Part shown: piece by piece, positions 20,083 to 29,207 of the stretch
How positions within the stretch are numbered: the stretch's first letter is position 1
How the letters are laid out: each line of letters begins with the position of its first letter
From: Flavobacteriaceae bacterium
GTDB lineage: Bacteria; Bacteroidota; Bacteroidia; Flavobacteriales; Flavobacteriaceae
NCBI GenBank assembly: GCA_947478365.1
Contig: CANJWG010000008.1
Location: forward strand, 1 to 34,776
Direction: 5' to 3'
Length of the DNA: 34,776 nucleotides
Notes under the pieces: generated by a model
Databases searched by the model: none
Seen by the model: the letters and a program-made list of their open reading frames with translations, nothing else
Told to the model about the DNA's origin: nothing
Translations under genes and position numbers: made by a program

Positions 20083-20664
20083 TTACTTCGTCTTCTTCAC
20101 ATACTGCGTTAAAATAACAATATGTTGTCCTTCTACTCTTCCTTCAATTTGTTCCGCGTTATCCCAAACCAATTTGATATTATGAACTGCCGCACCACGT
20201 TTCGCCGTGAAGTTCGCTCCTTTAACATCCAAATCTTTAATTAAAACTACCGAGTCTCCATCTTTCAGGATGTTTCCATTGCCATCTTTATGCACAATTT
20301 TACCATCTTCATCTTCTCCTTCGCCAGTAGAACCCGCCCAAACTAAAGTTTCATCATCAAGATACATCATATCCAACAAATCTTGTGGCCAGCCTTCTGC
20401 ACGCAATCTATTGAGCATTCGCCATGCAACAACTTGAACAGGTTTGTTTTCATTCCACATACTGTCGCTGAGACATCTCCAATGATTTGGATCTGTTGCC
20501 GTAGTATTTTCTATTTGATTTTTGCACTTGAGGCATACCAAAACAGAATTGTCGAGTGATATGGCTTCTTCTTTGGTTAAATGGATTCTCAAGTCTTCGG
20601 TTGAACCACACAATTCACATTTAGAACCACTTCTTTCGTTTAATCTTTGGTCGATAACACTCAT
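20083..20664 (-). CDS. PhnA domain-containing protein (zinc-ribbon)
   Basis: 193-aa ORF: 'RSGSKCELCGSTEDLRIH', 'VCLKCKNQIE', 'WRCLSDSMWNENKPVQVVAWRMLNRL', 'DGNGNILKDGDSVVLIKDLDVKGANFTAKRGAAVHNIKLV'. Confidence 0.88.
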   Translation of the reverse strand: MSVIDQRLNERSGSKCELCGSTEDLRIHLTKEEAISLDNSVLVCLKCKNQIENTTATDPNHWRCLSDSMWNENKPVQVVAWRMLNRLRAEGWPQDLLDMMYLDDETLVWAGSTGEGEDEDGKIVHKDGNGNILKDGDSVVLIKDLDVKGANFTAKRGAAVHNIKLVWDNAEQIEGRVEGQHIVILTQYVKKTK

Positions 20665-20666
20665 AC

Positions 20667-21161
20667 TTATAAATTAAAAGATGCTCCTATTTGAAACACA
20701 AATTGATTATTATATTCTTCAAATCCTTGTACGTTTGAATCATATCTTGCTATTGGAACTCCGGCTTCAGAATAAAGACCAAATCCTTCTGTGAAGAAAT
20801 ATCTAAAACCTAAATGCGCTCCGAAATTTCTAGTGCCTAAATTCAATCCAGGATAAATATCCATCGCTTTATCCAATTTGAAAACGTTTCCTAAATTGGC
20901 ATTAAAACGGACTTTAAAATCGGCACGGTCTTCAAATTTTGGTTTATCTCCCGCTACATCATCAACCGAAAGTAAATAGGATCCCACAAACCCGTAGGAC
21001 ATATTTTCACCTATGCCAAAATCCGCAGAAACATTAATTCCTGTTCCGTGATCTTGAATGTTCGTCCCAACTTGCGCTTTGATGTCACCTTTCCTTTTGT
21101 ATGCTTGAGCATTTGCCAAACTTATCATAGCTATTGCTACTAATGTTGTTGTTGTTTTCAT
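20667..21161 (-). CDS. Small outer-membrane beta-barrel protein (DUF6646-like)
   Basis: 164-aa ORF with signal peptide, alternating beta-strand pattern, ends FQIGASFNL. Confidence 0.6.
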   Translation of the reverse strand: MKTTTTLVAIAMISLANAQAYKRKGDIKAQVGTNIQDHGTGINVSADFGIGENMSYGFVGSYLLSVDDVAGDKPKFEDRADFKVRFNANLGNVFKLDKAMDIYPGLNLGTRNFGAHLGFRYFFTEGFGLYSEAGVPIARYDSNVQGFEEYNNQFVFQIGASFNL

Positions 21162-21190
21162 TATGATTTGTTTTTACAAAAATAGTCTAA

Positions 21191-21928
21191 TTAATTCCGC
21201 CCTTTTTCATTAAAATACAAATTGTTCAATGGTTCGCTTTGCCAAAATTCCTTTGTCTCAACATCTAAAATAGTTAATGGCCCTTTGAAAGCTGCCCCAG
21301 TGTCGATATTCCATACGTAAGCTTTTTGAATAGGGACGGTTTCTCCAATTCGTGTAACCGGAGTATGACCAATATAAATTTCGTTATATAATGAAAATCG
21401 TCTTGGATAATATAAACTCTCTTTAGGAATAGATTCATCCAACAATAAAGCAGTTTCCCAAAGTGTTCTGTCCCAATAAAACATCTTCGGAAAATATTCA
21501 TAATGAATGCCATTCATATTGGTAAAACCAGCATGAATAAACAACCTATTTTGGTCGTCTAAAAAATAATCTTTAAGTGATTTCAAAAAGTCAATATGAA
21601 GTTTCTTTTTTGCTTCGGACACACTCGCGTAAGCCAAAATAGTCGCTTCACCACCATGATTGAACCACGTGTTTTCGTCAAAATTCTTTGTGTTGCCGGT
21701 CAGCCAATCCAGTAATAAATCATCGTGATTTCCTCGAATGAAAATACATTCTTGTTTTTTACTTTTATCTATTAAAAAATCTAAAACCTGAGGCGATTCG
21801 CTCCAACCATCTACATAATCCCCCAGGAAAATCAGAGTATCATCTGTCGTTACTTTGGCCCTTTCCATTATTTGATGCAATGCTCTTAATCCCCCGTGGA
21901 TGTCTCCTATTACTAATTTTCTATGCAT
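21191..21928 (-). CDS. Metallophosphoesterase, PPP serine/threonine phosphatase-like
   Basis: 245-aa ORF with GDIHG, GDYVDG, RGNHDD and GHTP motifs. Confidence 0.9.
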   Translation of the reverse strand: MHRKLVIGDIHGGLRALHQIMERAKVTTDDTLIFLGDYVDGWSESPQVLDFLIDKSKKQECIFIRGNHDDLLLDWLTGNTKNFDENTWFNHGGEATILAYASVSEAKKKLHIDFLKSLKDYFLDDQNRLFIHAGFTNMNGIHYEYFPKMFYWDRTLWETALLLDESIPKESLYYPRRFSLYNEIYIGHTPVTRIGETVPIQKAYVWNIDTGAAFKGPLTILDVETKEFWQSEPLNNLYFNEKGRN

Positions 21929-23072
21929 TGTTTGTATTATATTTCATTTTTCTCAATATTCGCATAGCTTCTTTAAAACTTAAATAAACCGTTGGGTTGC
22001 TTTGTGCTTTTAAAAGAGTTTTCGCGTCAGTCAACTTTTGTTTTGCTTCTTCAAAACCATTAAGATAACATATCATTAAAGTCGAAGATAAATTTTCCAA
22101 ATCTTTCTCTTCTCTTTCTCTAAGTGGCAATCCTTTTTCCAATTTATTAATTACTGCAATGTTAGCGTTATAAATATGATGCAACATTTTTTTGTTATAC
22201 GCCGGTGGTTCGAAAAGTAATTTGGTTTCCATTTTATAATACCCATTATCAAAAAAATGAATGGTTAACTGTTCCAAAGGATAATAACTAGTTTTGTCGT
22301 TCAGCCCCAAAGGAACATGCTCAATAATGGTAAAACTCTGCTCGTCATAACTAATCGAAACCACATCAAGCGCGGAATAAAAAAGTTTTACCTGCTCGTT
22401 TATCAGTTCAATATCCACACGAGAAAGATAGGTTGTGTCCCTTATTTTTTTCGGAACTCCAGCCCAGCAAATGACAAACAATTCTTTAAAGACGTTATAT
22501 TTTGATGTCATGTCTTTGTGACGATTGTTCATGAAATCAATCACGCCGTCCAATGTATAGGCAATGCTGTTTCGCGAACTATTTTCGATACTGATTACGG
22601 TTTCAATATTCAATTTAGAATGCGGAATTTTCCCTTCTATTGGCATAGAATTACTCCCAACTCGAACAAAAACTGTATTTGCCAAAATAGTATGAATGTT
22701 TTTCTTGAAAAAAGAAGTCTTATGCTTTGGCTTAATAGTTACCAAACCCACAACTTTGTCTTTTGGCAAATTTGGAAACGGCACGTTTTCATATTGGATT
22801 TTAGGAGGATTTTCCAAATAAGCATTAACCAAATTCTGAATCCTACTGTCGTCAAAAAAATCATCGCCCGTAATTTCATTATCTTGATCTTCCACACCAA
22901 CAACAATATAAGAGTTGTTAGAAGGATTAGAATTCGATAAAGCACAAATATGTTTCAAAAACTTAGCTTTTCCCTCTTTAGTATGTAAATTTAATTGGCG
23001 CTTCTTATCATAAAAACTGCACTCATCATTGTGAGCGAGTAGGTTTTTTATAAGAAGGCGTTTGTTTATCAT
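21921..23072 (-). CDS. AlbA_2/Schlafen-like (putative ATP-binding) domain protein
   Basis: 383-aa ORF: 'GKAKFLKHICALSNSNPSNNSYIVVGVEDQDNEITG...RIQNLVNAYLENPPKIQYENV...ANTVFVRVGSNSMPIEG', AlbA_2-like. Overlaps the downstream phosphatase by 8 bp (ATGCATAG). Confidence 0.75.
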   Translation of the reverse strand: MINKRLLIKNLLAHNDECSFYDKKRQLNLHTKEGKAKFLKHICALSNSNPSNNSYIVVGVEDQDNEITGDDFFDDSRIQNLVNAYLENPPKIQYENVPFPNLPKDKVVGLVTIKPKHKTSFFKKNIHTILANTVFVRVGSNSMPIEGKIPHSKLNIETVISIENSSRNSIAYTLDGVIDFMNNRHKDMTSKYNVFKELFVICWAGVPKKIRDTTYLSRVDIELINEQVKLFYSALDVVSISYDEQSFTIIEHVPLGLNDKTSYYPLEQLTIHFFDNGYYKMETKLLFEPPAYNKKMLHHIYNANIAVINKLEKGLPLREREEKDLENLSSTLMICYLNGFEEAKQKLTDAKTLLKAQSNPTVYLSFKEAMRILRKMKYNTNNA

Positions 23073-23080
23073 TAATATTG

Positions 23081-23152
23081 GTTTTACTTCGTCAGTTCGT
23101 TGCGCTCGGGTCAGTCGCAGTCGCAGTATCTGAAAACTAGGACTGAGACTGC
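23081..23152. repeat. Interspersed intergenic repeat of the GCAGTC family (copy 1)
   Basis: gttttacttcgtcagttcgttgcgctcgggtcagtcgcagtcgcagt...actgagactgc, related in reverse-complement orientation to 34543-34626. Confidence 0.65.
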
Positions 23153-23159
23153 AAACTTT

Positions 23160-24026
23160 TTACGGTACTTTATTCACCATACTTTCAGTCCAAATGGCAA
23201 ACCAATCTAGTTGGTCTAAATCCATTTCAACTGCTTTCTTTAAAGCCTGAATTCGCGCAATATTTACTGTTCCAGCAACCGGAATAACATTCGCCGGATG
23301 CTTTAAAACCCATGCTAATAAAATGGTGTCAGAACCTAAATGATATTTATCTACCAATTGCGCTAATAGTTTTTTCAATCTTCTCGTTTGTTCAATATCT
23401 TCTCTAAAAACAGTTCCAAGTGGATTCCATGACATCGGGCGAATGTTTTGCAACTGCATAAAATCCAGACTCCCTTCCAACATCGCTTCATTATGTGTTG
23501 CCGAAAATTGTATCTGGTTTTATTTAACTTCTGTTTTTTGACAAATCAATTCCGTTTGAGAAGTTGTAAAATTAGAAACTCCAAAGTCAGTAATTTTACC
23601 TTCTTTTTTTAATTTGGCGACCGCATCTGCAATTTCATCTACAACCATCAAAGGGCTTGGGCGATGGAATAATAAAACATCTAAATAATCGGTTTGCAGA
23701 TTCTTTAATGAATTTTCTAATGACCAAATGATATAATCTTTTGAGTATTCATAATGTTTAATAGCATTATTTCTGCAATTTACATGCTGAATGCCACGCC
23801 TTGAAATCAATTGTATTTTATTTCTATCTATTTTACTTTGGGCGAATGCTTTTCCAAATTCGGATTCGGTTGTATAATTTCCATAAATATCCGCATGATT
23901 AAAACTCGTGATTTGATTTTCGATGCAACTATTCATTAGATGCTCCATTTCAGAACTCGACAAGTTTTTATCCCTAATTCCCCAATTCATAGTTCCGGCA
24001 GCAATAGGCGATAATTTTGTTTTCAT
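23160..24026 (-). pseudogene. Aldo/keto reductase split by a single in-frame stop codon
   Basis: ORFs 23520..24104 and 23160..23483 are in the same frame. Reading through the TAA gives ...SQTELICQKTEVK*NQIQFSATHNEAMLEGSLDF..., a continuous AKR sequence (GTMNWG, FNHADIYGNY, DYLDVLLFHRPSP, ITDFGVSNF). Start placed at MKTKLSPIAAG (24026). Confidence 0.8.
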
Positions 24027-24269
24027 TTTATTATTTTTTAGCCGTGTAGTTATATGTTTTTGGATTTCTAAAAATTTATTATTTTGCCACCTGAAAATCT
24101 CCAAATCAGTTTAGGTCTTAAATTTATAAAAAGAAAATCATAAATCATCCTTAAAATAGGGATGTTTTATAAAGTTTTAACGCATTATTAACATCTCGTA
24201 ATGGATAAAATTTTCACTTTTGAAATGTTAAAATTATAACTGTCATACATTAGAATAATTAGAGTAACT

Positions 24270-25274
24270 ATGGAAGAAAATGGTACTGCTTTAGACATTA
24301 GAGCAATTAATGAAAAAATTGAAAGAGAAAGTGCTTTTATCGACTTGCTGACTATTGAAATGAACAAGGTCATTGTTGGTCAGAAACATATGGTAGAACG
24401 ATTGTTAATTGGGCTTTTAGGTCAAGGTCACATTCTACTAGAAGGTGTTCCGGGACTGGCAAAAACCTTAGCTATAAATACTTTGTCACAAGCTGTTCAC
24501 GGGAGTTTTAGCCGTATTCAGTTTACGCCCGATTTATTACCTGCCGATGTCATCGGAACCATGATTTACAATATTAAAGCCAATGAGTTTTCGATAAAAA
24601 AAGGACCCATCTTTGCTAATTTCGTTTTAGCGGATGAGATTAACCGTGCCCCGGCTAAAGTACAATCTGCTTTACTTGAAGCCATGCAGGAAAAACAAGT
24701 AACTATTGGCGACACAACTTTCAAATTAGACAAACCGTTTTTAGTTTTAGCAACTCAAAATCCAATTGAGCAGGAAGGAACGTATCCGTTACCCGAAGCA
24801 CAGGTTGACCGTTTTATGCTAAAAACTGTTATCGATTATCCAAAAATGGATGAAGAGCGATTGGTTATCCGTCAGAATTTGAAAGGTACTTATGAAAAAG
24901 TTAACCCAGTAGTTAGCGTTGAGCAAATATTAAAAGCGCAAGAAGCTGTCCGCGAAGTTTATATGGATGAAAAAATTGAAAAATATATTTTAGATATCGT
25001 TTTTGCTACTCGTAATCCAGAAAAATACAAACTCGAAAGTTTAAAACCCCTTATCGGTTTTGGAGCCTCTCCTCGTGGAAGTATCAATTTGGCCAATGCT
25101 GCCAAATGCTATGCATTTATAAAGCGTCGTGGATACGTAATTCCGGAAGATGTTCGTGCCGTGGTTCATGATGTATTGCGTCACAGAATTGGCCTTACCT
25201 ACGAAGCGGAAGCCGAAAACATCACTTCTGTTGACATCATCAACAAAATCGTAAACGAAATAGAAGTACCTTAA
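24270..25274 (+). CDS. MoxR family AAA ATPase
   Basis: 334-aa ORF with 'VIVGQKHMVERLLIGLLGQGHILLEGVPGLAKT', 'FVLADEINRAPAKVQSALLEAMQEKQVTIG', 'ATQNPIEQEGTYPLPEAQVDRFM'. Confidence 0.96.
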   Translation: MEENGTALDIRAINEKIERESAFIDLLTIEMNKVIVGQKHMVERLLIGLLGQGHILLEGVPGLAKTLAINTLSQAVHGSFSRIQFTPDLLPADVIGTMIYNIKANEFSIKKGPIFANFVLADEINRAPAKVQSALLEAMQEKQVTIGDTTFKLDKPFLVLATQNPIEQEGTYPLPEAQVDRFMLKTVIDYPKMDEERLVIRQNLKGTYEKVNPVVSVEQILKAQEAVREVYMDEKIEKYILDIVFATRNPEKYKLESLKPLIGFGASPRGSINLANAAKCYAFIKRRGYVIPEDVRAVVHDVLRHRIGLTYEAEAENITSVDIINKIVNEIEVP

Positions 25275-25277
25275 ATC

Positions 25278-25355
25278 AGTTATCCGTTAGCTGTTATCCG
25301 TTAGCTGTTTATTATTACTAACGTACTGACAACCGACAACCGACAACCGACAACT
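25278..25355. repeat. Two short tandem-repeat tracts: 14-bp unit x2 and 7-bp unit x4
   Basis: gttatccgttagct at 25279-25292 and 25293-25306; gacaacc x3 plus gacaact at 25328-25355, between MoxR and DUF58 genes. Confidence 0.9.
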
Positions 25356-25361
25356 GGAAAA

Positions 25362-26228
25362 ATGGAAACAAAAGACTTACTCAAAAAAGTTCGTAAAATC
25401 GAAATTAAAACCCGAAGACTGAGTGATCATATCTTCTCGGGCGAATACCATACGTCGTTTAAAGGACGAGGCATGACATTTTCTGAAGTGCGTCAGTACC
25501 AATTTGGCGACGATATTCGTGCCATCGATTGGAACGTAACTGCGCGTTATAACGAACCTTATGTAAAAGTTTTTGAAGAAGAACGTGAGCTAACCATGAT
25601 GTTGATGGTTGATATTTCGGGTTCTGAAAGTTTTGGGACTAAAAACCAACTAAAAAGTGAAATTGTAACTGAAATAGCAGCAACCATGGCTTTTTCGGCA
25701 ACGCAGAATAATGATAAAATTGGCCTGATTTTATTTACCGAGCAAATCGAGTTATACATCCCGCCAAAAAAAGGAAAATCACATGTGTTAAGAATCATCC
25801 GTGAATTAATCGAATTCCAACCCAAAAGTAAAAAAACGGATTTATCTCAAGCATTGAAATTTTTATCTAGTACTCAAAAAAAGAAAGCTATTGTATTTGT
25901 GATTTCGGATTTTATGGTAGATGACGATTACGAGAAAACTTTAAAAATAGCCGGAAAAAAACATGATATCACTGGTGTTCGTGTTTACGATATTCGCGAA
26001 GCCAAAATGCCAAACATTGGAATGATAGAAATGGAAGATGCTGAAACAGGCGAAGTTTTAGTGGTAAATACAGGCTCCAAAAAAGCGCGATTGAGCTACG
26101 AAAAACAATATCAGGACAAAGTAAATTACTTTAAAGATATCTTTTCAAAATGTGGTTCAGGATCAGTTAATACGCGTGTGGACGAAAGTTATGTAACAAA
26201 ATTATTGGGTTATTTTAAATCCAGATAA
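25362..26228 (+). CDS. DUF58 domain-containing protein
   Basis: 288-aa ORF with 'GRGMTFSEVRQYQFGDDIRAIDWNVTARYNEPYVKVFEEERELTMMLMVDISGS'. Confidence 0.95.
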   Translation: METKDLLKKVRKIEIKTRRLSDHIFSGEYHTSFKGRGMTFSEVRQYQFGDDIRAIDWNVTARYNEPYVKVFEEERELTMMLMVDISGSESFGTKNQLKSEIVTEIAATMAFSATQNNDKIGLILFTEQIELYIPPKKGKSHVLRIIRELIEFQPKSKKTDLSQALKFLSSTQKKKAIVFVISDFMVDDDYEKTLKIAGKKHDITGVRVYDIREAKMPNIGMIEMEDAETGEVLVVNTGSKKARLSYEKQYQDKVNYFKDIFSKCGSGSVNTRVDESYVTKLLGYFKSR

Positions 26229-26234
26229 AAATGT

Positions 26235-26323
26235 TTTACCACAAAGAACACAAAGAAGGCAAAACGGTCACAAAGATTTTTCTTGGTGAGCTTCGTGTAA
26301 CCTTTGTGTACTTAGTGGTTAAA
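26235..26323. repeat. Imperfect inverted-repeat element, copy A (no ORF)
   Basis: Left arm accacaaagaacacaaag and right arm ctttgtgtacttagtggt (16/18 complementary); lies between two genes. Confidence 0.8.
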
Positions 26324-26333
26324 TAAAATCAAA

Positions 26334-27965
26334 ATGAGAATAAAACTATACATATTATTTTTTCTTTTATCGACTTCGCTTTTTGCCCAAAAAGTGACGA
26401 CTTCAGTTGATACCACCAAAAACAAAATCGGAGCCGAATTCAAACTGACTTTAAAAACTGACGTTGATACATTATCCAAAGTAAAATTTCCAGAAGCGAA
26501 GAATTTTGGTGCTTTAGAAGTAATTCATTCCTATAAAATTGACACGGTTAGAAATGGAGCTCGTTACGAGTTAATCAAAAAATATGGTTTAACCCAATTC
26601 GACAGCGGAAAATATACCATTCAAAGAATTCCAGTTCTAATCAATGGAAAACCTTTTTTTTCTGATAGCATCAAAGTAGAAGTTAACGATATACAAGTCG
26701 ATACACTAAAGCAAAAGATGTATGACATCAAAGACATCGCAGAAGTTGAAAGTCCGATAAGAACCTGGTGGATTTATCTTTTAATCTTCTTTGCTATAGG
26801 GATTGCAGGTTATTTTATTTATCAATTCATCAAGAAAAGACAAAATCAACCAAAAGATGAAGTCATTGTTTTCAAATCGCCTATAGAAAAAGCAACGACT
26901 TTACTACAGCAATTGGAAATCAAAGAGCTTTGGCAAAAAGGCGAAATCAAACATTATTATTCAGAACTAACCGATATTGCACGTAATTACATCGAAGAAG
27001 AAATCAATATTCCGGCTATGGAAAGTACGACTTCAGAGCTTATTGACGAATTGCGAAAAGCCGCCAAACAAAAGAAACTCAAACTCTCTAACGAAACCGT
27101 TGAAAATCTGGAAAAAGTTTTAAAGCAAGCCGATTTGGTAAAATTTGCCAAAGTAAAACCGCTTGATTTTGAAATTGAAGAAGATAAAAAACGTATTTCA
27201 AGTTCTATTGTAATCATTCATAAATCAATTCCCGAAGTTGTTGAAAATAATGACGAACTGGCTTTATGGAACGAACAGCAAAAAGAGTTAGCTCGTTTAC
27301 AAAAATTGAAAAAACAAAAGCGCATTCGAATTATTTCGACAATAGGAATCATATTGGGAATGTTGCTGCTTTTTGTTTTTGGCTTACTTTATTTCAAAGG
27401 AGTCGATTATGTAAAAGACAAATTCCTTGGTAATCCAACCAAAGATTTAGTCGAAGGGCAATGGGTTTATAGTGACTATGGAAATCCGGGCGTAAGAGTC
27501 GAAACTCCAAAAGTATTAAAACGAATAGATGCTACAAAAACACTCCCAAAAGATGCTATGGCGCTGATTAAAGAAATGCAAACTTTTGGATACGGAAGCT
27601 TATTAGAAGATTTTTATATCGCAGTTTCTACAGTAACTTACAAACAGGAAACACAACTAGATTTGGATAAAACAGCTGAAGGCTACCTAAAAATTATGGA
27701 AACTCAAGGTGCGCAAAACATTATCATGAAGACGGAAGATTTTGATACCCAAAAAGGAATTTCCGGAAAGAAAGCTTATGGAACGATGACCGTTTTAGAC
27801 AAGATTAAAGGCAGGTCAGCCAAAATGTATTATGAAGTATTGCTTTTCAGTCAGAATGGCGGTTTGCAAACTATAATGGTAATGCATCGTGAAGACGATA
27901 AATACGGACAACAAATTGCTGAAAGAATGTTGAACTCAGTCGAATTACAAACAGCAGAACAATGA
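26334..27965 (+). CDS. BatD-like membrane protein of the Bat operon (signal peptide, BatD/DUF4381-like N-terminal half, TM segments)
   Basis: 543-aa ORF; N-terminal 'FAQKVTTSVDTTKNKIGAEFKLTLKTDVDT', TM 'WWIYLLIFFAIGIAGYFIYQF'. Overlaps the BatA start by ATGA. Confidence 0.7.
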   Translation: MRIKLYILFFLLSTSLFAQKVTTSVDTTKNKIGAEFKLTLKTDVDTLSKVKFPEAKNFGALEVIHSYKIDTVRNGARYELIKKYGLTQFDSGKYTIQRIPVLINGKPFFSDSIKVEVNDIQVDTLKQKMYDIKDIAEVESPIRTWWIYLLIFFAIGIAGYFIYQFIKKRQNQPKDEVIVFKSPIEKATTLLQQLEIKELWQKGEIKHYYSELTDIARNYIEEEINIPAMESTTSELIDELRKAAKQKKLKLSNETVENLEKVLKQADLVKFAKVKPLDFEIEEDKKRISSSIVIIHKSIPEVVENNDELALWNEQQKELARLQKLKKQKRIRIISTIGIILGMLLLFVFGLLYFKGVDYVKDKFLGNPTKDLVEGQWVYSDYGNPGVRVETPKVLKRIDATKTLPKDAMALIKEMQTFGYGSLLEDFYIAVSTVTYKQETQLDLDKTAEGYLKIMETQGAQNIIMKTEDFDTQKGISGKKAYGTMTVLDKIKGRSAKMYYEVLLFSQNGGLQTIMVMHREDDKYGQQIAERMLNSVELQTAEQ

Positions 27966-28963
27966 AAGAGGTAAGCTTCTTAAATCCTGAGTTTTTCTGG
28001 TTGTTTTTATTACTTCCAGCAGTTGTCTTATGGCAATTATGGAAAAGGAAACAGCAATCACCAACATTGAAAATAAGTTCGGTCAAAGGTTTCAAAGCAC
28101 AAAAATCTTTGTTAGCCAAACTGAAACCGTTCTTATTTGTATTTCGATTATTAGCGTTGAGTTCTTTGATTATTGCAATGGCTCGACCAAGAAAAGTAGA
28201 TATCAGCAGCCAAACCAAATCGACTAAAGGAATTGACATTGTAATGGCAATTGACGTTTCGGGAAGTATGTTGGCAAAAGATTTAAAGCCAAACCGAATG
28301 GAAGCTTTGAAAAAAGTAGCCGAAAACTTCGTGGAAGGACGCCCAAATGACCGAATCGGAATTGTAGTTTATGCTTCTGAAGCGTATACTAAAACGCCTG
28401 TTACAAGCGATAAAGCGATTATTCAAGAAGCCATTCAAAGTATTAAATACGATAATGTTTTGAAGGACGGAACCGGAATCGGAATGGGATTGACTACAGC
28501 CGTGAATCGTTTGAAAGACAGTAAAGCCAAAAGTAAAGTGATTATTCTTTTGACTGATGGTGTAAACAACGCAGGTTTTATTGAACCTGAAACAGCTTCC
28601 CAAATTGCCCTTGAGTACGGAATAAAAGTATACACCATAGGAATTGGAACCAATGGCAACGCTATGTTTCCATATGCTTATGCGCCAAATGGCGGTTTTT
28701 TATTCCGGATGATGCCTGTTGAAATTGATGTGAATTTATTGCAGACAATAGCAAAAAATACCGGCGGAAAATATTTCAGAGCCAGCAGCAATAGTAAGTT
28801 AGAATCGATTTATAAGGAAATAAATAAACTGGAAACGACCGAAATTCAAGAGTTGAAGTTCTATGATTATGATGAAAAATACAGGATATTTGTTTGGATT
28901 GCCGGAATTTTGGTCTTGATAGAATTTGGTTTACGAAATACAATTTATAGAAGTTTTATATAA
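27962..28963 (+). CDS. batA: VWA domain-containing protein BatA
   Basis: 333-aa ORF, N-terminal TMs, VWA MIDAS 'MAIDVSGSMLAKDLKPNRMEALK', 'LLTDGVNNAG'; first VWA gene in a MoxR-DUF58 operon. Confidence 0.88.
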   Translation: MKEVSFLNPEFFWLFLLLPAVVLWQLWKRKQQSPTLKISSVKGFKAQKSLLAKLKPFLFVFRLLALSSLIIAMARPRKVDISSQTKSTKGIDIVMAIDVSGSMLAKDLKPNRMEALKKVAENFVEGRPNDRIGIVVYASEAYTKTPVTSDKAIIQEAIQSIKYDNVLKDGTGIGMGLTTAVNRLKDSKAKSKVIILLTDGVNNAGFIEPETASQIALEYGIKVYTIGIGTNGNAMFPYAYAPNGGFLFRMMPVEIDVNLLQTIAKNTGGKYFRASSNSKLESIYKEINKLETTEIQELKFYDYDEKYRIFVWIAGILVLIEFGLRNTIYRSFI

Positions 28964-28966
28964 AAG

Positions 28967-29068
28967 TTTAAACACAAAGAACATGAAGAAGTCATAAAGC
29001 TCACGATGTTCAATTTAAAAAATAATCTTTGTGTACTTAGTGAAAATCTTAGTGCGCTTAGTGGTTAA
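28967..29068. repeat. Imperfect inverted-repeat element, copy B (no ORF)
   Basis: tttaaacacaaagaacatgaagaag ... ctttgtgtacttagtg...cttagtggttaa. Confidence 0.75.
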
Positions 29069-29101
29069 TAAAGAATTCAAGAGAGGTCTTATATAAAAAG
29101 T

Positions 29102-29199
29102 GTAAACACAAAGAACACGAAGAAGGCGCAAAGCACAAGATGTTCTAATTAATATTCTTTGTGCACTTAGTGAAAAAACTTAGTGCGCTTAGTGGTTAA
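29102..29199. repeat. Imperfect inverted-repeat element, copy C (no ORF), tandem to copy B
   Basis: gtaaacacaaagaacacgaagaaggcgcaaagcacaagatgttc...ctttgtgcacttagtg...cttagtggttaag. Confidence 0.75.
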
Positions 29200-29207
29200 G
29201 AAAAAAT

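Noticed and set aside
22518-22940. 140-aa plus-strand ORF inside the AlbA_2-like gene
   Set aside because: Antisense to a well-supported coding sequence, no recognisable motif, implausible composition.
23520-24104. Reading the AKR halves as two separate genes
   Set aside because: They are collinear in one frame, separated by one stop codon, and together make one reductase domain.
25328-25355. Possible CRISPR-like or iteron array (gacaacc x4)
   Set aside because: 7-bp units directly abutting with no spacers, no cas genes and no replication genes nearby.
27871-28239. 122-aa minus-strand ORF over the BatD-like/BatA junction
   Set aside because: Antisense shadow of two confident genes on the plus strand.
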